Source: Cellulomonas wangleii
Lineage (GTDB): Bacteria > Actinomycetota > Actinomycetes > Actinomycetales > Cellulomonadaceae
Length of the DNA stretch: 64,000 bases
Direction of reading: 5' to 3'
NCBI RefSeq assembly: GCF_018388445.1
Contig: NZ_CP074405.1
Coordinates: 310,001 to 374,000 of the forward strand
Position numbers and translations under genes: made by a program. Under the pieces are notes generated by a model, which saw only the letters and a program-made list of their open reading frames with translations, made no database searches and had not been told where the DNA came from. Shown piece by piece: positions 42,271-49,873 of this stretch. Numbering within the stretch: position 1 is the stretch's first letter; each line of letters starts with the position of its first letter.

Positions 42271-43158
42271 ATGCCGACGCCGCCCGACGACGCGCTCGCG
42301 CCCGACGGTGCCGCCGTCCGGCGGCGCCCCGAGCAGCTGCTGCTGGCGTTCATGGGCGAGCTCATGGTGGCCGGCGAGATCGGGCCCCTCCCCGCGTCCG
42401 TGCTCATCGGCGTCCTGGCGGAGCTCGGGGTGGGGGAGGCGGCGACGCGCGCGGCGCTCACCCGCATGGCGGGCCGCGGCCTGCTCGCGCCGCAGCGCGT
42501 CGGGCGCACGGTCTCCTACGGTCTGACCGCGCAGAGCGAGCGCGTGCTGCGCGAGGCGCGCGACCGCGTGTTCGACCCTGAGCCCTTCGCGCCGCGCGGT
42601 GCCGGGTGGACGCTCGTCAGCTTCTCGGTCCCGGAGAGCCGCCGCGACGTGCGGCACCGCGTGCGCGCCCAGCTGGCGTGGGCGGGGTTCGGGCTGCTGC
42701 GCGACGGCCTGTGGATCGCCCCCGGTGAGGTCGACGTGGCGCAGGCGCTGGGCGGGGTCCGTGACGACGGTGACGGTCGCGACGACGACGTCGAGATCCT
42801 CGCGTTCCGCGCCCGCGAGGTGCCCGGCTTCTCGGCCGCGCGCAGCGTCCGGACCGCCTGGCGGCTGGACGCGATGCGCGCGCGGCACGAGCAGTTCCAG
42901 CAGCGCTGGGCGCAGGCGATCCGGGACGCGGCGCCGGACGCAGGCGCGGTCGCGGGTCCGGTGGGCGCGCACGCGCTGCGGGACGTCACGGCCCTGGTCG
43001 CCGACTGGCTCGACCTGCTGCGCGCCGTCCCCCGCCTGCCGGTCGAGCACCTGGCGCCGGACTGGCCGGCGACGCGGTCGGTCGAGACCTTCGCGCGGCT
43101 GCACGCCGCCCTCGCCGGGCCGGCGCGCGACGAGCTGGCCCGAAGGCTGGAGCCCTGA
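42271..43158 (+). CDS. PaaX-family transcriptional regulator 1
   Basis: 295 residues. N-terminal winged-helix (LLLAFMGELMVAGEIGPLPASVLIGVLAELGVGEAATRAALTRMAGRGLLAPQRVGRTVSYGLTAQSERVLREA) matching PaaX, middle domain WTLVSFSVPESRRDVRHRVRAQLAWAGFGLLRDGLWIAPGEV, and C-terminal PaaX_C (HALRDVTALVADWLDLLRAVPRLPVEHLAPDWPATRSVETFARLHAAL). PaaX regulators sense aromatic acyl-CoA esters. It lies between the uptake operon and the ligase operon and probably controls both. GAGAAT at 42258 ends seven bases before its ATG. Confidence 0.9.
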   Translation: MPTPPDDALAPDGAAVRRRPEQLLLAFMGELMVAGEIGPLPASVLIGVLAELGVGEAATRAALTRMAGRGLLAPQRVGRTVSYGLTAQSERVLREARDRVFDPEPFAPRGAGWTLVSFSVPESRRDVRHRVRAQLAWAGFGLLRDGLWIAPGEVDVAQALGGVRDDGDGRDDDVEILAFRAREVPGFSAARSVRTAWRLDAMRARHEQFQQRWAQAIRDAAPDAGAVAGPVGAHALRDVTALVADWLDLLRAVPRLPVEHLAPDWPATRSVETFARLHAALAGPARDELARRLEP

Positions 43159-43163
43159 GCCCT

Positions 43164-43277
43164 GAGCCCTCGAGGTTCGACCTCCGAGCCCTCTAGGTTC
43201 GAGGCGCGGCTCCGGGCACCCACCGCGACCGTCGTCATTCGACAACTACCTGACGATCGTCACGGAAATGATTGACG
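43164..43277 (+). promoter_or_regulatory. Control region of the acyl-CoA ligase operon
   Basis: Holds two 17-base direct repeats GAGCCCTC(g/t)AGGTTCGA (43164-43180 and 43186-43202, 16 of 17 identical, 22 bp apart), a perfect 12-bp palindrome TGACGATCGTCA (43251-43262), and a long-range inverted pair CGTCATTC/GATTGACG (43233-43240, 43270-43277). The second repeat contains TAGGTT followed by CGAG as at 28972. Likely sites for PaaX and RNA polymerase, not assigned individually. Confidence 0.4.
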
Positions 43278-43356
43278 TGTGCAGGTGCGTACCGGCACGA
43301 TCGGGACGTCCCGCACCGTCGCGGTCACTCGCGGCCCGCCCACGAGGATGTGAGCA

Positions 43357-45111
43357 GTGGCAGACGTCCCCTCGCCGTCCCCCGGTGACCTCGCTCGCGC
43401 CAACTACGCCGCGATCTGGGACGCGGTCGCGCGCGCCGTGCCGGACCGTGTCGCGGTGCGGGCCGAGGGCGCCACGCTCACCTACGCCGCGTTCGAGCAG
43501 CAGGCCGCCCGGCTCGCCGCGACGTTCGTCGCCCACGGACTGGGTCCCGACTCCACCGTCGCGGTCTTCATGTACAACCGCGTCGAGTACCTGGCCACGC
43601 TGTACGCGGCGTACAAGATCGGCGCGATCCCGGTCAACATCAACTTCCGCTACCAGGGTGCCGAGCTCGCCGAGCTGCTGGAGATGTCGCAGCCCGCCGC
43701 GCTCGTCTACCCCAGCAGCCTCGCCACCGCGGTCATCGACGCCGCCGAGAGGTCCCCGCTGCCCCCGCTCGTGCTCGTCGTCCCGGACGACGCACCCCCC
43801 GGCACCCACATCGGCCCCGGTGCGCCGTTCGCGACCGCGCTCGACGCCGCGCCCCTCGCCCCGCGCGACCTCGGGCCCGAGCACAAGATCTTCCTGTTCA
43901 CCGGCGGCACCACCGGCCGGCCCAAGGCCGTGGTGTGGACGCACGGCAACCTGTTCGACAGCCAGCAGTTCTCGATCTACGGCTCGCTGCCCGTCGACCC
44001 CCCGGCCACCCTGGACGACGTCACGCGCATCGCCGCCCGCGAGGACCTGCCCCGCACGGTGTGCCTGCCGCTGCCGCCGATGATGCACGCGACCGCCCTG
44101 TTCAACGTCATGAACGCGATGGTGCTCGGCGGCACCGTGGTCTTCCTGCCGAGCCCGCGGTTCGACCCCGCCGCCGCCGCCCGGGTCATTGAGGAGCACG
44201 GCGTCACGCGCCTGGTCGTCGCCGGCAACGCGATCGTCGGCCCGCTCGTCGACGCCCTGGACGCGGGCGCCGACGCGGACGTCTCGTGCCTCACCACCGT
44301 CCTGAGCTCGGGCATGGTCTGGTCCGACGACCTCAAGCGCCGCCTGATCGCGCACGCGCCGAGCGCCACCCTCATCGACATCGTCGGGTCCAGCGAGGGC
44401 GGGCCGTTCGCCTACGGCGTCGTCCGCGGCCCGGAGGACCTGCCGAACCGCCCGCGCCTCGCGCCCGGTGCGGTCGTCCTGGCGCCGGACCTCACGCCGG
44501 TCGAGGAGGTCGGCGGCCTCGGGATGCTCGCCTACCGCGGCGCCATGCCGCTGGGCTACCACGGCGACCCGGTGCGCACCGCCGAGACGTACCCCGTCGT
44601 CGACGGCGTGCGGCACGTCATGCCCGGCGACTGGGTGCGCGTGCTCGGCGACGGGTACGTCGAGCTGCTCGGCCGGGGGTCGGGGGTCGTCAACACCGGC
44701 GGCGAGAAGGTCTTCCCCGGCGAGGTCGAGAAGGTGCTGCTCGCGCTGCCCGGCGTCGTGGACGCCGTCGTCCTGGGCCTGCCGGACGCACGCTGGGGCG
44801 AGGTCGTCACGGCAGTCGTCGTCACCGGCCCCGACGTCGCGCTCGTCCCCGAGCAGGTGCAGGACGAGGTGGGCCGCCGCCTCGCCGGCTACAAGAAGCC
44901 CCGCCGCCTGTACGTGCTGGACGAGCTCCAGCGCAGCCCCAGCGGCAAGGTCGACATGCACCGGCTGCGGCGGCGCCTCGCCGAGGCCGATGCCGTCGTC
45001 GGCCCCGCGGCCGGTCCCGCCGCCGCCCCCGCGCCCGCCCCCGCGCCCGCCCCCGCGCCCGTCACGCCCGCCCCCACGCCAGGACCCGCACCCGCGGAGA
45101 GGACCCGATGA
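43357..45111 (+). CDS. AMP-forming acyl-CoA synthetase (FadD/CaiC-like)
   Basis: 584 residues from GTG at 43357. ANL superfamily motifs: FLFTGGTTGRPKAVVWTHGN (A3), SSEGGPFAYG (A5), VMPGDWVRVLGDGYVELLGRGSGVVNTGGEKVFPGEVEKVLLALPG (A7-A8 hinge), and YKKPRRLYVLDELQRSPSGKVDMHRL (A10, catalytic Lys near the end). Activates a carboxylic acid to its CoA ester. The final 45 residues are almost only Pro, Ala and Thr (PAPAPAP repeats), an unusual disordered extension. First gene of a five-gene operon with thiolase, short ORF, MaoC and SDR. Confidence 0.93.
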   Translation: MADVPSPSPGDLARANYAAIWDAVARAVPDRVAVRAEGATLTYAAFEQQAARLAATFVAHGLGPDSTVAVFMYNRVEYLATLYAAYKIGAIPVNINFRYQGAELAELLEMSQPAALVYPSSLATAVIDAAERSPLPPLVLVVPDDAPPGTHIGPGAPFATALDAAPLAPRDLGPEHKIFLFTGGTTGRPKAVVWTHGNLFDSQQFSIYGSLPVDPPATLDDVTRIAAREDLPRTVCLPLPPMMHATALFNVMNAMVLGGTVVFLPSPRFDPAAAARVIEEHGVTRLVVAGNAIVGPLVDALDAGADADVSCLTTVLSSGMVWSDDLKRRLIAHAPSATLIDIVGSSEGGPFAYGVVRGPEDLPNRPRLAPGAVVLAPDLTPVEEVGGLGMLAYRGAMPLGYHGDPVRTAETYPVVDGVRHVMPGDWVRVLGDGYVELLGRGSGVVNTGGEKVFPGEVEKVLLALPGVVDAVVLGLPDARWGEVVTAVVVTGPDVALVPEQVQDEVGRRLAGYKKPRRLYVLDELQRSPSGKVDMHRLRRRLAEADAVVGPAAGPAAAPAPAPAPAPAPVTPAPTPGPAPAERTR

Positions 45112-46298
45112 AGTTCACCGACGCCCACGTCCCGTTCGGCCTGAGCTGGACCTCGCCGTTCGCCAAGTGGCAGGGGCCGCTGGCCGAGGTCAACAGCCTC
45201 GACCTGGCCGTCGACGTCACGGGCCGCGCCCTGGCCGACCGCGGGCTGCCGCCGGAGGAGATCACCGAGTGGACGCTGGGGTGCACCGTCCCGCAGCAGC
45301 ACTCGTTCTACGGCGTCACGCTCGTGTCCCGCCGCCTGGGGTCGGGAGAGCACGGCGGGCCGTGGATCTCGCGGGCCTGCGCGACGTCGGCCGCCGTCAT
45401 CGAGCACCTCGCCACGCAGGTGCAGCTCGGCGCGCACACCACGACCATCGGCGTCATCACGGACCGCACCAGCAACGGTCCGCTCATGCTCTGGAGCAGC
45501 GCGACGAGCCCCGGCGGTGCGCCCATGCCCGAGCACTGGGTGCTCGACCCCATGAAGCTCGACCCGACCACCGGGCAGAGCATGAACGACACCGCCGAGA
45601 ACACCGCCCGCGACGCCGGCTACACGCGCGAGCAGGTCGACGAGGTCGCGCTGCTGCGCCACGAGCAGTACCGCAGCGCCCTGGCCGACGACCGCGCGGT
45701 CCAGCGGCAGTACATGGTCCCGGTCCGCATCCCGACGCGCCGCGGCGAGACGTGGGTCGAGGAGGACCACGGCGTCTTCCCGACGACCGCCGAGGGCCTG
45801 GCGCGGCTGCGTCCCGTGGCCCCGGGCGGCGTCGTGACGTACGGCGCGCAGACCCACCCGGCCGACGGCTGCGCGGGCGTCGTCGTCGCGAGCGCCGACC
45901 GGGCACGGGAGCTGGGGCGCGACGGCGTCACCGCGCAGATCCTCGCCACCGGGTTCGCACGCGCGGAGCCGGCGTACATGCCGAAGGCGCCCGTCCCCGC
46001 GGCCCGGCGCGCGCTCGCGGACGCGGGGATCGAGATCGGGGACGTGGACGTGGTGACCACGCACAACCCGTTCGCCGTCAACGACCTGTGGTTCGCCGAG
46101 CAGACCGGCGTCCCGCTCGAGCGGATGAACCCGTACGGGTCGTCGCTGGTCTACGGCCACCCGCAGGGCCCGACCGGCGCGCGCGCCGTGACCGAGCTGG
46201 TCCACGCGCTGCACGCGCGCGGCGGCGGCGTCGGGCTGTTCACCGGGTGCGCGGCCGGGGACTCCGCCGGGGCCGTCGTCGTGCGGGTCGACGGATGA
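45108..46298 (+). CDS. Thiolase-superfamily acetyl-CoA acetyltransferase / lipid-transfer thiolase
   Basis: 396 residues, ATG overlapping the ligase stop. Active-site Cys91 in SRACATSAAVIEH, His in YGHPQGPTGARAVTELV, and the second Cys in GLFTGCAAGDSAGAVV, in the thiolase order. The 60-residue loop PTRRGETWVEEDHGVFPTTAEGLARLRP is the thiolase insertion domain. It should cleave a 3-ketoacyl-CoA, releasing acetyl-CoA or propionyl-CoA. The operon thus looks like a truncated side-chain beta-oxidation set. Confidence 0.92.
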   Translation: MKFTDAHVPFGLSWTSPFAKWQGPLAEVNSLDLAVDVTGRALADRGLPPEEITEWTLGCTVPQQHSFYGVTLVSRRLGSGEHGGPWISRACATSAAVIEHLATQVQLGAHTTTIGVITDRTSNGPLMLWSSATSPGGAPMPEHWVLDPMKLDPTTGQSMNDTAENTARDAGYTREQVDEVALLRHEQYRSALADDRAVQRQYMVPVRIPTRRGETWVEEDHGVFPTTAEGLARLRPVAPGGVVTYGAQTHPADGCAGVVVASADRARELGRDGVTAQILATGFARAEPAYMPKAPVPAARRALADAGIEIGDVDVVTTHNPFAVNDLWFAEQTGVPLERMNPYGSSLVYGHPQGPTGARAVTELVHALHARGGGVGLFTGCAAGDSAGAVVVRVDG

Positions 46299-46435
46299 CG
46301 CGCGTCCACGCCGGCCCGCGGTCCCGCACCGCGGCACGACGGATCGCGTCGCTCGACCCCGACCGCGTCCCCACCCAGGTCCACGCCGCGAGCCCTGCCA
46401 CGCACCAGCCCACGATGAGGGAGCACACCCGATGA
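46295..46435 (+). CDS. Possible 46-residue micro-ORF
   Basis: An ATG at 46295 overlaps the thiolase stop (ATGA) and its own stop overlaps the MaoC ATG at 46432, again ATGA. It bridges the only gap in the operon, with GC-rich third positions. The peptide (TRVHAGPRSRTAARRIASLDPD...) is basic, has no recognised domain and shows neither signal peptide nor span. Either a genuine small coupled protein or a chance frame in a leader; the double coupling is the only positive evidence. Confidence 0.3.
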   Translation: MTRVHAGPRSRTAARRIASLDPDRVPTQVHAASPATHQPTMREHTR

Positions 46436-46926
46436 CCTCCGACCCCGCCGCCACCGCCACCGACCCGACGCCGCTGCTGACCTCGGTGCCCCTGGACGAC
46501 CTGCCGTCCCTGGTGGGCACGACGTTCGGCCCGTCGTCCTGGCGCACGATCACGCAGGAGCAGGTCGACCGGTTCGCCGACCTGACGGGCGACCACAACC
46601 CCATCCACCTCGACCCCGAGTTCGCGGCGGGCACGCCGTTCGGCGGGACGATCGTCCACGGCTACCTCACGCTCGCGCTCGTCGTGCCGCTCATGGCCGA
46701 GGTCGTCGAGGTGACGGGCGTGGGTACCGGCGTGAACTACGGGCTCGACCGCCTGCGGTTCCCGGCGCCCGTGCGCGTGGGGTCGCGCATCCGCGTTACG
46801 TCGACCCTGACGTCCGTGAGCGACGTGCCCGGCGGCTACCAGGCCGTGTTCGAGAACACCTTCGAGGCCGAGGGGCAGGCCAAGCCCGCCGCCGTCGCCG
46901 TCATGATCGTGCGGTACTACCGGTGA
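46432..46926 (+). CDS. MaoC-like hydratase (hotdog fold)
   Basis: 164 residues. Hotdog fold with the enoyl-CoA hydratase 2 motif DLTGDHNPIHLDPEFAAGTPFGGTIVHGYLTLALV, carrying the Asp and His of the hydratase catalytic pair, then LDRLRFPAPVRVGSRIRVTSTLTSV. Hydrates a 2-enoyl-CoA to 3-hydroxyacyl-CoA. Downstream of thiolase and upstream of an SDR that can oxidise the 3-hydroxyacyl, completing a beta-oxidation cycle with the ligase. Stop overlaps the SDR start by GTGA. Confidence 0.92.
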   Translation: MTSDPAATATDPTPLLTSVPLDDLPSLVGTTFGPSSWRTITQEQVDRFADLTGDHNPIHLDPEFAAGTPFGGTIVHGYLTLALVVPLMAEVVEVTGVGTGVNYGLDRLRFPAPVRVGSRIRVTSTLTSVSDVPGGYQAVFENTFEAEGQAKPAAVAVMIVRYYR

Positions 46927-47876
46927 GCGCCGGGGTGGGCGCGAACGTGGGCACGGGCACGGCCTCCGGCACGGACCTGACCGGCAGGGCCGCGGTCGTC
47001 ACCGGCAGCGGGCGGGGCCTGGGACGCGCGTACGCCCGGGCGCTGGCTGCCGCGGGGGCCGGCGTCGTGGTCAACGACGTCGACGCCGACGCCGCGCAGG
47101 CCACGGTCGACGCGATCGTCGCCGACGGCGGCGCGGCCGTCGCGGTCGTCGCGCCCGTGGGCCCGACCGAGACCGCGGACCGCCTGGTCGCGGCCGCGGT
47201 CGAGGAGTTCGGACGGCTCGACGTGCTGGTCACCAACGCCGGCGTGCTGCGCGACCGCGTGCTGTGGAAGACCTCCGACGAGGACTTCGACCTGGTCGTC
47301 GACACCCACCTGCGGGGGACGTTCACGACGGCCCGCGCGGCGGCTGTCCGCATGCGTGAGCAGGGCGAGGGCGGGCGGATCGTGCTGGTCGGGTCGCCCG
47401 CCGGGCAGCACGGCAACTTCGGCCAGACCAGCTACGCGGCGGCGAAGGCGGGGATCGTCGCGATGGCCCGCACCTGGTCGCTCGAGCTGGCGCGCGCCGG
47501 GATCACGGTCAACGCCGTCGTGCCCACGGCGATCACCGCGATGACCGCGACCATCCCGGTGTACGCCGAGGTCGCTGCCGCCTACGACCGCGGGGAGCCG
47601 CTGCCGCGCGTCGTGCGCCAGGAGCACGCGCTGGGCGGCCCGGAGGACGTCGCGCCGCTCGTGGTGTGGCTCGCGTCCGACGCGTCCGCCGGGGTCACCG
47701 GGCAGGCCATCGGCATCGGTGGCGACAAGCTGTCGCTGTACTCCGTGCCGCAGGAGGTCGGGCTCACGTTCCGCGAGGGCGGCTGGACCGCCGACGCGAT
47801 CGCCGAGGCGTGGGAGGCCGGCTTCGCGCCGCACCAGCAGCCCAGCGGCATCACGCTGCCCCCGCTCGACGCCTGA
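46923..47876 (+). CDS. Short-chain dehydrogenase, 3-hydroxyacyl-CoA type
   Basis: 317 residues from GTG at 46923. NAD(P) motif VVTGSGRGLGRAYARAL, NDVDAD, VLVTNAGVL, catalytic Ser in VLVGSPAGQHGNFGQ, and YAAAK. The N-terminal length and FGRLDVLVTNAGVLRDRVLWKTSDEDFDLVVDTH match the multifunctional-enzyme type 3-hydroxyacyl-CoA dehydrogenases. Last gene of the ligase operon. The C-terminal 40 residues (LSLYSVPQEVGLTFREGGWTADAI) are an extension common in this subgroup. Confidence 0.92.
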   Translation: MSAGVGANVGTGTASGTDLTGRAAVVTGSGRGLGRAYARALAAAGAGVVVNDVDADAAQATVDAIVADGGAAVAVVAPVGPTETADRLVAAAVEEFGRLDVLVTNAGVLRDRVLWKTSDEDFDLVVDTHLRGTFTTARAAAVRMREQGEGGRIVLVGSPAGQHGNFGQTSYAAAKAGIVAMARTWSLELARAGITVNAVVPTAITAMTATIPVYAEVAAAYDRGEPLPRVVRQEHALGGPEDVAPLVVWLASDASAGVTGQAIGIGGDKLSLYSVPQEVGLTFREGGWTADAIAEAWEAGFAPHQQPSGITLPPLDA

Positions 47877-47949
47877 CGGCCCGACCCCCGCCCGGGCGCC
47901 CTGCGACCTTCGCGAGAGGCCGCTCCGGCCCGGCGGGCGGGGGCGTCAG
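47873..47949. terminator. Long bidirectional hairpin
   Basis: CTGACG (47873-47878) pairs with CGTCAG (47944-47949), and CCCCCGCCC (47885-47893) pairs with GGGCGGGGG (47935-47943) between convergent SDR and PaaX2 genes. A composite stem of at least 15 bp, overlapping both stop codons. Confidence 0.55.
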
Positions 47950-48908
47950 CGTGCGGGGGCCGGGGTGCGGGCGGGCGCGGCGAGGGCGGGGCGCGGCCCG
48001 GGCGGGTCCGAGGCGACGGAGAACTGCACGACCCGGTCCGCGAGCTCGGGCGCGTACCCGCTGATCACCTGGCGCACCCGCACCGACGCGGGGGCGCCGA
48101 GCTGCTCGTAGGTGTCGAGGAACAGGTCCCGCGCCCGGTCGCGCGGCCAGTCGGCGGGCAGCAGCCGGCGGGGCAGGTCGGGGTCGACACCCGGGAACGC
48201 GCGCCACGCGTCCATGAGCTCGGTGCGCTTGACCAGCGCGTCGACGGGGGAGATCGCGCCCTTGCCCAGCGCCGCGTGCGTCGGCTCCCAGGTGGCGACG
48301 AACGCCCGGTACGTCTCGGCCAGGCCCTCGAGGTCCCACGCGCTCTCGGGCGTCACCGTGCCGTCGGGCAGCGGGGGGCACGTGGCGACGAACGCGGTGG
48401 CGCGGGTGACGCCGAGGGCCCCGAGCTCGGCGAGGGCCTCGTCGTGGCGGGCGTGCGGGGAGATCCACAGGGCGTCGTACAGCGGCGCGAACCCGAGCCA
48501 GCGCAGCCGCGTGCGCAGCGCCTCGCGCGCCGAGCGGTTGGCCTCGGGCACGGAGAACGCCACGAGGCTCCAGCGGCCGTCCCAGTCCGCGTCGTCGCCG
48601 GCGCCGAAGGCGACGATTCGCTCGGCGCCCGTGCGCATGATCGTCTGGGCGCGCGGGGTCAGGGAGTAGAAGGTGTGGCGGCCGCTGCGGGTCGAGACGA
48701 GCAGCCCGTGCTTGACCATGCGGCTGAGGGCGGCCCGGGCCGCGACGTCGCTCACGCCGAAGTCGGCCAGCAGGTCGACCAGGGCCGCGGACGGCAGCGG
48801 GTCGGTCTGCCCCCACCAGTAGTCGCCGAGCAGGGTCAGCAGCAGGCTCGGCGGCGAGCCCTCCCGCGTGCGCGGCGTCCTCGTGCCGGCCTCGCTGCTC
48901 CGTGCCAC
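47946..48908 (-). CDS. PaaX-family transcriptional regulator 2
   Basis: 320 residues from GTG at 48908. A strong GGAGGGG precedes that codon, whereas an ATG at 48959 lies on top of a -10 (TAAGAT), so the shorter form is chosen. Winged helix SLLLTLLGDYWWGQTDPLPSAALVDLLADFGVSDVAARAALSRMVKHGLLVSTRSGRHTFYSL; middle WSLVAFSVPEANRSAREALRTRLRWLGFAPLYDALWISPHA; C-terminal PaaX_C with GVDPDLPRRLLPADWPRDRARDLF. Distinct from PaaX1. Divergent from the FAH-hydroxylase arm, so likely its regulator. Confidence 0.9.
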   Translation of the reverse strand: MARSSEAGTRTPRTREGSPPSLLLTLLGDYWWGQTDPLPSAALVDLLADFGVSDVAARAALSRMVKHGLLVSTRSGRHTFYSLTPRAQTIMRTGAERIVAFGAGDDADWDGRWSLVAFSVPEANRSAREALRTRLRWLGFAPLYDALWISPHARHDEALAELGALGVTRATAFVATCPPLPDGTVTPESAWDLEGLAETYRAFVATWEPTHAALGKGAISPVDALVKRTELMDAWRAFPGVDPDLPRRLLPADWPRDRARDLFLDTYEQLGAPASVRVRQVISGYAPELADRVVQFSVASDPPGPRPALAAPARTPAPAR

Positions 48909-48952
48909 GAACTGATCCCCTCCCTGCCGGTCGTCGCGGGCGGCGACGATGC

Positions 48953-48990
48953 TTGACATATCTTACGTCGTCCGCCGATAGTCGTGTCAC
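48953..48990. promoter_or_regulatory. Overlapping divergent promoters, PaaX2 and FAH arm
   Basis: Plus: TTGACA (48953-48958), 18-base spacer, GATAGT (48977-48982). Minus: GTGACA (48990-48985), 19-base spacer, TAAGAT (48965-48960). The two pairs interleave in 38 bases, so one bound regulator can switch both. Confidence 0.5.
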
Positions 48991-49015
48991 ATTTGAGAGC
49001 CGGGAGCCACTGACG

Positions 49016-49873
49016 ATGAGGTTGGCCAGCACCCACGACGCACGCCTGCACGCGGTCCTGCACGACCGGACGGTCGACCTGACCGACGCCCTGGGCCTGC
49101 GCCCCGGCGCGGGCGGACCGCTGCTGGACTTCCTCGAGCGCGGCGGCACGCTCGCCGACCTGCAGCGCCTCGACCTCGGCGCGCTGCCGTCGCGGCCGCT
49201 CGACCCGGCCCGGCTCGCGGCGCCGATCGCCCGCCCCGGCAAGGTCGTCGGTGCCCCCGTCAACTACCGGGACCACCAGGCCGAGATGGGCGAGCAGCGC
49301 ACCATCGCCGACTACGGGGTGTTCCTCAAGGCCACGTCGTCGGTGGTCGGTCCCACCGGTGCGATCCGCCTGCCGTACACCGACGTGCGCACGGACCACG
49401 AGGGGGAGCTGGCCGTCGTCATCGGCCGCACCGCGAGCCGCGTGCCGGTCGAGCAGGCCCTGGACCACGTCTTCGGGTACGCCCCGGTCCTCGACATCAC
49501 CGTCCGCGCGGGGGAGGACCGCTCGACCCGCAAGTCCTTCGACACCTTCACGCCGTTCGGCCCCTGGGTCACCACGGCCGACGAGGTCCCCGACCCCGGC
49601 GCGCTCGACCTGCGCTGCTGGGTCGACGACGAGCTGCGGCAGCACGCCTCGACGGCCGACCTCATCTACGGGGTCGCCGAGCTGGTCGCGTACACGAGCC
49701 ACGTCATGACGCTGCATCCCGGGGACGTCATCGCGTCGGGCACCCCGGCCGGCGTCGGGCCGATCGCCGCCGGGCAGCGCGTGGCGGTCGAGATCACCGG
49801 GCTCGGGCGGCTCGACGTCGGGGTCACCGACGACGGCGCGATCCCGTACGCCGACCGGCCGGGGCACCGGTGA
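49016..49873 (+). CDS. Fumarylacetoacetase-family hydrolase 2
   Basis: 285 residues from ATG at 49016 with GGGAG upstream. FAH pattern: ARPGKVVGAPVNYRDHQAEMG, DHEGELAVVIGRTASRVPVEQALDHVFGYAPVLDIT with the metal Glu pair, and GDVIASGTPAGVGPI. Its N-terminal 70 residues differ from the gentisate FAH at 34807. It is the first gene of an arm with an acyl-CoA synthetase-like protein and a flavin hydroxylase, so it could hydrolyse a ring-opened acyl-pyruvate from a hydroxylated aromatic. GTGA coupling with the next gene. Confidence 0.9.
   Translation: MRLASTHDARLHAVLHDRTVDLTDALGLRPGAGGPLLDFLERGGTLADLQRLDLGALPSRPLDPARLAAPIARPGKVVGAPVNYRDHQAEMGEQRTIADYGVFLKATSSVVGPTGAIRLPYTDVRTDHEGELAVVIGRTASRVPVEQALDHVFGYAPVLDITVRAGEDRSTRKSFDTFTPFGPWVTTADEVPDPGALDLRCWVDDELRQHASTADLIYGVAELVAYTSHVMTLHPGDVIASGTPAGVGPIAAGQRVAVEITGLGRLDVGVTDDGAIPYADRPGHR

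Noticed and set aside
42190..43240. CATTCGAC shared by the uptake and ligase control regions
   Set aside because: An 8-mer recurs by chance about twice in 64 kb on both strands, so it is not evidence of a common regulator.
48909..48959. ATG at 48959 as start of PaaX2
   Set aside because: It overlaps the -10 TAAGAT; the GTG at 48908 has a strong ribosome binding site and full PaaX domain.
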